Source: CAZEJK01 sp964512045
Lineage (GTDB): Bacteria > Acidobacteriota > Thermoanaerobaculia > Thermoanaerobaculales > Sulfomarinibacteraceae
Assembly: GCA_964512045.1 (NCBI GenBank)
Contig: CAZEJK010000236.1
Span: 1 to 7,987, forward strand
Length of the DNA stretch: 7,987 nucleotides
Reading direction: 5' to 3'
A program made the translations under genes and the position numbers. Shown piece after piece: positions 4,986-7,987 of this stretch. Numbering within the stretch: the stretch's first letter is position 1; every line of letters begins with the position of its first letter. The notes beneath the pieces are model-generated. The model did no database searches. It was not told where the DNA came from and saw only the letters and a program-made list of their open reading frames with translations.

Positions 4986-7879
4986 TGTCCCAGGGCGATC
5001 TGAGACCGGTGAGCGCGGCGCTGGAGGGGGAGCTGGGGCGGGAGCTGCGGCGGCATGGGGTGGTGGTGTGGCTCGACCGTGATGGGGTGTACACGCAGTG
5101 GGTCGAGCGCGCCGCCGAGCGCGCTGCGCGGGGTGAGCTGGCGTACCCGGTTGTCGGCTTCCGCGGGAGCTTCCTCGAGATGATGCTGGCGCTGGAGGAC
5201 CACGGCTCGGGGCTCGATCCGGGGCAGCTGCTGGTGCACATGCCCGGCTTCGCCGAGGACTCGATCCGCACGACGCCGGTCCTCGAGCTGTACCGCGCGG
5301 GGTCGCGGTTCCGGCGGGCGCTGGAGACGCTGGTGCGCGAGGCGGCGGCCGGGGTGGCGCCGCCGGAGGCGGTGGAGCGGTTCCTCGCGGGCGACGACGT
5401 GAGCCTGGAGAGTGCCGATCGCTGGCTGGCGGGCTGGATGCGCGGAGGGACGTCAGGGCTGGCGGAGCTGCTGGAGCGGATCGGCGTTGCCGTGGTGGCG
5501 CACGAGCTGGTCGTTGAGAGCACCTTCTTGCGCGAGAGCATCGGGTCGGGGGAGGCCGGTGGTGTGGACGAGCTCCGCGCGTTTCTGGAGCGCACGCTCG
5601 GGATCGAAGCGTGGTGGGTCGAGCTGGTGTCCCACGGCCAGGGGCCCGATGTCGGCGAGATCGAGCTGCTGGCGGACGCAGTGCGGAGCTGGCTGCTGTG
5701 TGTGGAGTTCGTGGATGACCTGACCCGGCCGCCGCACCTGGAGGCGCTGCAGCCGCTGTCGAAGCTGCCGCGCACGACGGTGACGACGTGCCGCGAGCTG
5801 GTGGCCGGCGTGCGCGAGCACCATCCGGACCGGTACGAACGGATCGCGGACGAGGTCGAGCCACACGTCGACGAGGAGCTGCAGCGGATCGAGCCGAAGG
5901 ACCTGGGCCGGATCGACACGTTCCGGACCGAGGAGGCGCGCATCCTGGTAGCGGCGGTGCGGGCCCTGCAGCGGGGTGACTGGCAGTCGGCCGGCGAGTG
6001 GGCCGCCGATCGGCTCGGCGAGCGGTCGTTCTGGCTCCGACGGGATCCGCAGCGGCGGCAGGCGTGGGAGCTGGTGGCCGCCGCGGCCGAGCTGGGACGC
6101 CAGATCGCGGAGCAGCCTCGGCCGCTGGATGGGGCGCGCGGCTTGGAGGACGCGCTGGAGCGGTACACCGGAGGGGCGTACATGGTGGACCGGGCGCACC
6201 GCCGGTTCGAGGAGCTGCGCCAGAAGCGGCTGCGGCCGCAGCTGCCGCACTTCGTCGAGCTGAAGGAGGTGGTGGGGCCTCTGCGCCGTAGCTACCGCGA
6301 GTGGGCGGATCGGCTGGCCTGCGACTTCACCGCGGTGTGTCGGCGGCACGGGGTGCTGCCGGACAGCTCGCTGCTCCAGCGCAGCTTCTTCGAGCGTGAT
6401 GTCATGCCGATCGCGGACGGGCCTGAGCGCGTCGCAGTGCTGCTGGTGGATGCGCTGCGCTACGAGATGGCGACCGAGCTGCTCTCGGAGCTCGGTGAGG
6501 CCGGTCTCGAGGTGCGCCTGCGGGCCCGACTTGCCGAGCTGCCGACGGTGACCGAGGTGGGCATGAACGCGTTGGCCCCGGTGAGCCGTGCGGGTACGCT
6601 GCAGCTGGCGGGAAGCGCCGGGCTCGGAGGCTTCGCGAGCGGGGAGTTCGCGGTGCACGACCCGAGCACCCGGGCTCGAGCGATGGGTCAGCGATCCACC
6701 GGTCAGGACGCGCTGTCCGTGAACGCGGCCGAGATCACCGACGCGCCGGAGGATCGGCTGAATAAGCGCATCCAGCAGAAGCGTCTGGTGGTGGTGCACC
6801 TCGGGGAGATCGACACGAGCGGCGAGGCGGGCGTCGGTCTCGACGTGTTTGCGGATGCGCTCAGTCGCGTTGTCAGCGTGTGCCGGCGGCTCGAGTCGGC
6901 GGGGGTCACTCGCTTCGTGATCGCCGCCGACCATGGGTTTCTTCTGGTCGATGAGACGGTGGGTGTGCGCCCGTACGGCAAGCGGACGGATCCGAAGCCG
7001 CGCTACGTGCTCGCGAGCGAGCGCCGGGACGAGGACGGGGTTCTCGCGGTGTCGTTCGCGGAGCTGGGGTACGCCGGTCGCGATGGGTGGCTGCTGTTCC
7101 CCGAGGACACCAGCGTGTTCGACCGGGGTGGAGCGAGGCCGGGCTTCGTGCACGGCGGCAACAGCCCGCAGGAGCGGATCGTGCCGGTGCTCATCGGCCA
7201 GGCCAAGCGTCGTGCCAACGTGGACTGGAGCGCCTACCGCGTGGAGGCGACGGTGGGCGAGGATCTCCTCGGGCACCACCGGCTGCACGTTCGGATCGTG
7301 CATGACGCCGAGTCGGGCGCATTGCCTCTGACGCCGTCGGAGCCGGTGAGCCTGGCGCTGCGTGCCGTCGAGCGGCCGGACGTGCGGGGCTCTGTGGTGG
7401 ACGTGGTCGGACCCGGTCATGAGCGAGGCGGACGGCTGTACCTGACGGTGGAGGCCGAGGCGTGCGAGGTGGTGTTCGGGCTCTCCGGCGCCTCGGAGGC
7501 GCCCGCGCAAGTGGAGCTGTACCATCCGGACGGGAGCGTGCAGGTGGCGCCGGCGCGGCTCGAGCGCTGGTTCGCGGTGGAGGCGGTGCGATCCGCCGAG
7601 CGCTCGGAGACTTCGGCGAGCGGGGCGTCTGCTGACGAGCCGCGGATGCCACAGTGGGCGGAGGCGTTGGAGGACGAGGGCGAGCGACGGGTGTTTCTGC
7701 ACCTCGACGAGCACGGCTCGATCACCGAGGAGGAGGCGACGCGGATTCTCGGCTCGCCACGGAGGCTCCGGCAGTTCTCGCGCCGGTTCGAGACGCTGCT
7801 CGAGCGGACGCCGCTGAGGGTGCGGATCGAGATGACAGGGTCGGGGAAGCGCTACGTGCGGGAAGGCAGGAGCGGGTAG
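4985..7879 (+). CDS. pglZ: BREX phosphatase-superfamily protein PglZ (type 6-like)
   Basis: A 964-residue protein carrying the PglZ domain, an alkaline-phosphatase-like fold and core component of BREX phage defence. Seen in order: an N-terminal domain with VVVWLDRDGVYTQWVE (26-41) and VVGFRGSFLEMMLALE (56-71); a long helical middle; and the PglZ domain with VLLVDALRYEM (485-495, metal-ligand type Asp489), LPTVTEVGMN (519-528, with the expected Thr nucleophile region), VHLGEID (604-610), ADHGF (648-652) and HGGNSPQERIVPVL (723-736). A C-terminal segment (about 900-960) looks like a small winged-helix. All phosphatase-type motifs are intact. In BREX, PglZ acts in the cytoplasm with the PglX methyltransferase to mark self DNA and block phage replication; its exact chemistry is not settled. 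The N-terminus and following brxD fit type 6 best, type 2 second. The gene is much richer in GC than the minus-strand genes beside it. Confidence 0.92.
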   Translation: MSQGDLRPVSAALEGELGRELRRHGVVVWLDRDGVYTQWVERAAERAARGELAYPVVGFRGSFLEMMLALEDHGSGLDPGQLLVHMPGFAEDSIRTTPVLELYRAGSRFRRALETLVREAAAGVAPPEAVERFLAGDDVSLESADRWLAGWMRGGTSGLAELLERIGVAVVAHELVVESTFLRESIGSGEAGGVDELRAFLERTLGIEAWWVELVSHGQGPDVGEIELLADAVRSWLLCVEFVDDLTRPPHLEALQPLSKLPRTTVTTCRELVAGVREHHPDRYERIADEVEPHVDEELQRIEPKDLGRIDTFRTEEARILVAAVRALQRGDWQSAGEWAADRLGERSFWLRRDPQRRQAWELVAAAAELGRQIAEQPRPLDGARGLEDALERYTGGAYMVDRAHRRFEELRQKRLRPQLPHFVELKEVVGPLRRSYREWADRLACDFTAVCRRHGVLPDSSLLQRSFFERDVMPIADGPERVAVLLVDALRYEMATELLSELGEAGLEVRLRARLAELPTVTEVGMNALAPVSRAGTLQLAGSAGLGGFASGEFAVHDPSTRARAMGQRSTGQDALSVNAAEITDAPEDRLNKRIQQKRLVVVHLGEIDTSGEAGVGLDVFADALSRVVSVCRRLESAGVTRFVIAADHGFLLVDETVGVRPYGKRTDPKPRYVLASERRDEDGVLAVSFAELGYAGRDGWLLFPEDTSVFDRGGARPGFVHGGNSPQERIVPVLIGQAKRRANVDWSAYRVEATVGEDLLGHHRLHVRIVHDAESGALPLTPSEPVSLALRAVERPDVRGSVVDVVGPGHERGGRLYLTVEAEACEVVFGLSGASEAPAQVELYHPDGSVQVAPARLERWFAVEAVRSAERSETSASGASADEPRMPQWAEALEDEGERRVFLHLDEHGSITEEEATRILGSPRRLRQFSRRFETLLERTPLRVRIEMTGSGKRYVREGRSG
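7868..7872 (+). promoter_or_regulatory. Ribosome binding site of the brxD-like gene
   Basis: AGGAG lies inside the last pglZ codons, 7 bases before the ATG at 7880. The pglZ TAG stop directly abuts that ATG (TAGATG), so the two genes are co-transcribed while the second has its own strong initiation site. Confidence 0.75.
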
Positions 7880-7987
7880 ATGGTGCTGAGCAGACGCGAT
7901 CTGGAGCATGTGTTCGAGCGGTTGCGCTCCGGCGTGGTGCCGGAGCGGGGGCTGGAGGCGTTCGCGGTCGGGATCGAGCGGCAGCGG
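7880..7987 (+). CDS. brxD: BrxD-like BREX ATP-binding protein, N-terminus only (partial)
   Basis: Thirty-six codons are visible before the window ends. They read MVLSRRDLEHVFERLRSGVV and continue PERGLEAFAVGIERQR. The pattern of a short helix, then R-x-G-x-VP-x-x-GL-x-x-(F/L)AVG, is typical of the start of BrxD, a P-loop ATPase of the BrxC/BrxD (DUF2791-like) group. The Walker motifs would lie downstream and are not seen. Position straight after pglZ is where brxD is found in BREX types 2 and 6, which supports the call; brxHI would be expected next. Confidence 0.75.
   Translation, partial: MVLSRRDLEHVFERLRSGVVPERGLEAFAVGIERQR

Noticed and set aside
4869..6183. Two minus-strand frames of 331 and 426 codons opposite the start of pglZ
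   Set aside because: Their products are Ala/Pro/Ser/Arg-rich low complexity with no recognisable motif, typical shadows of GC-rich coding sequence.
5453..7909. 818-codon open frame on the minus strand, opposite pglZ
   Set aside because: Long antisense frames are expected opposite a very GC-rich gene. Its translation is rich in His, Arg and Pro with no domain, while the plus strand carries clear PglZ motifs.
1..7987. CRISPR array, tRNA, rRNA, insertion sequence or integrase
   Set aside because: I saw no regularly spaced direct repeats, no cloverleaf or rRNA-like stretch, and no transposase or integrase reading frame; nearly all of the window is accounted for by the genes listed.

Overview
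The window comes from a high-GC bacterium with strong Shine-Dalgarno sites. It reads as part of an antiviral defence island: three defence-type gene groups sit side by side, and no housekeeping, tRNA or rRNA gene is visible. The sequence alone does not fix the phylum; an actinobacterium or a myxobacterium-like proteobacterium would both fit.

Layout. (1) Bases 1-671, plus strand: the last codons of an upstream gene, then a complete RloB-family TOPRIM-like protein gene, joined by a TAATG stop/start overlap. The usual partner of RloB is the ATPase RloA, so the truncated upstream gene is probably rloA. (2) Bases 672-796: a short convergent intergenic stretch with two small perfect inverted repeats. 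(3) Bases 797-4721, minus strand: a two-gene operon. The first gene encodes an unrecognised protein with a very acidic central region; the second encodes a large SNF2-type helicase resembling DISARM DrmD. The start of the helicase gene overlaps the end of the first gene. (4) Bases 4722-4984: a divergent intergenic region with a 9-bp perfect inverted repeat, a small CRP-site-like palindrome, and a 52-codon plus-strand reading frame whose stop overlaps the next start codon. (5) Bases 4985 to the end, plus strand: pglZ, the phosphatase-superfamily core gene of BREX, followed directly by the first 36 codons of a brxD-like ATPase gene. The order pglZ-brxD and the PglZ N-terminus best fit BREX type 6; type 2 is the alternative.

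How they fit together. PglZ and BrxD are parts of one BREX phage-defence system whose remaining genes (pglX, brxC, brxHI and so on) would lie outside the window. In types 2 and 6, pglZ normally has another BREX gene just upstream. Here that place is taken by the reversed acidic-protein/SNF2 pair and the RloAB pair, which look like accessory or inserted defence modules. Base composition supports two origins: sample 60-base lines run at about 57% GC in the acidic-protein gene and about 83% in pglZ, with the change near 4.8-5.0 kb. The most interesting items are the acidic-protein/SNF2 pair, which has none of the other DISARM genes beside it here, and the small reading frame before pglZ, which could be the leftover end of a displaced BREX gene or a small coupled gene.
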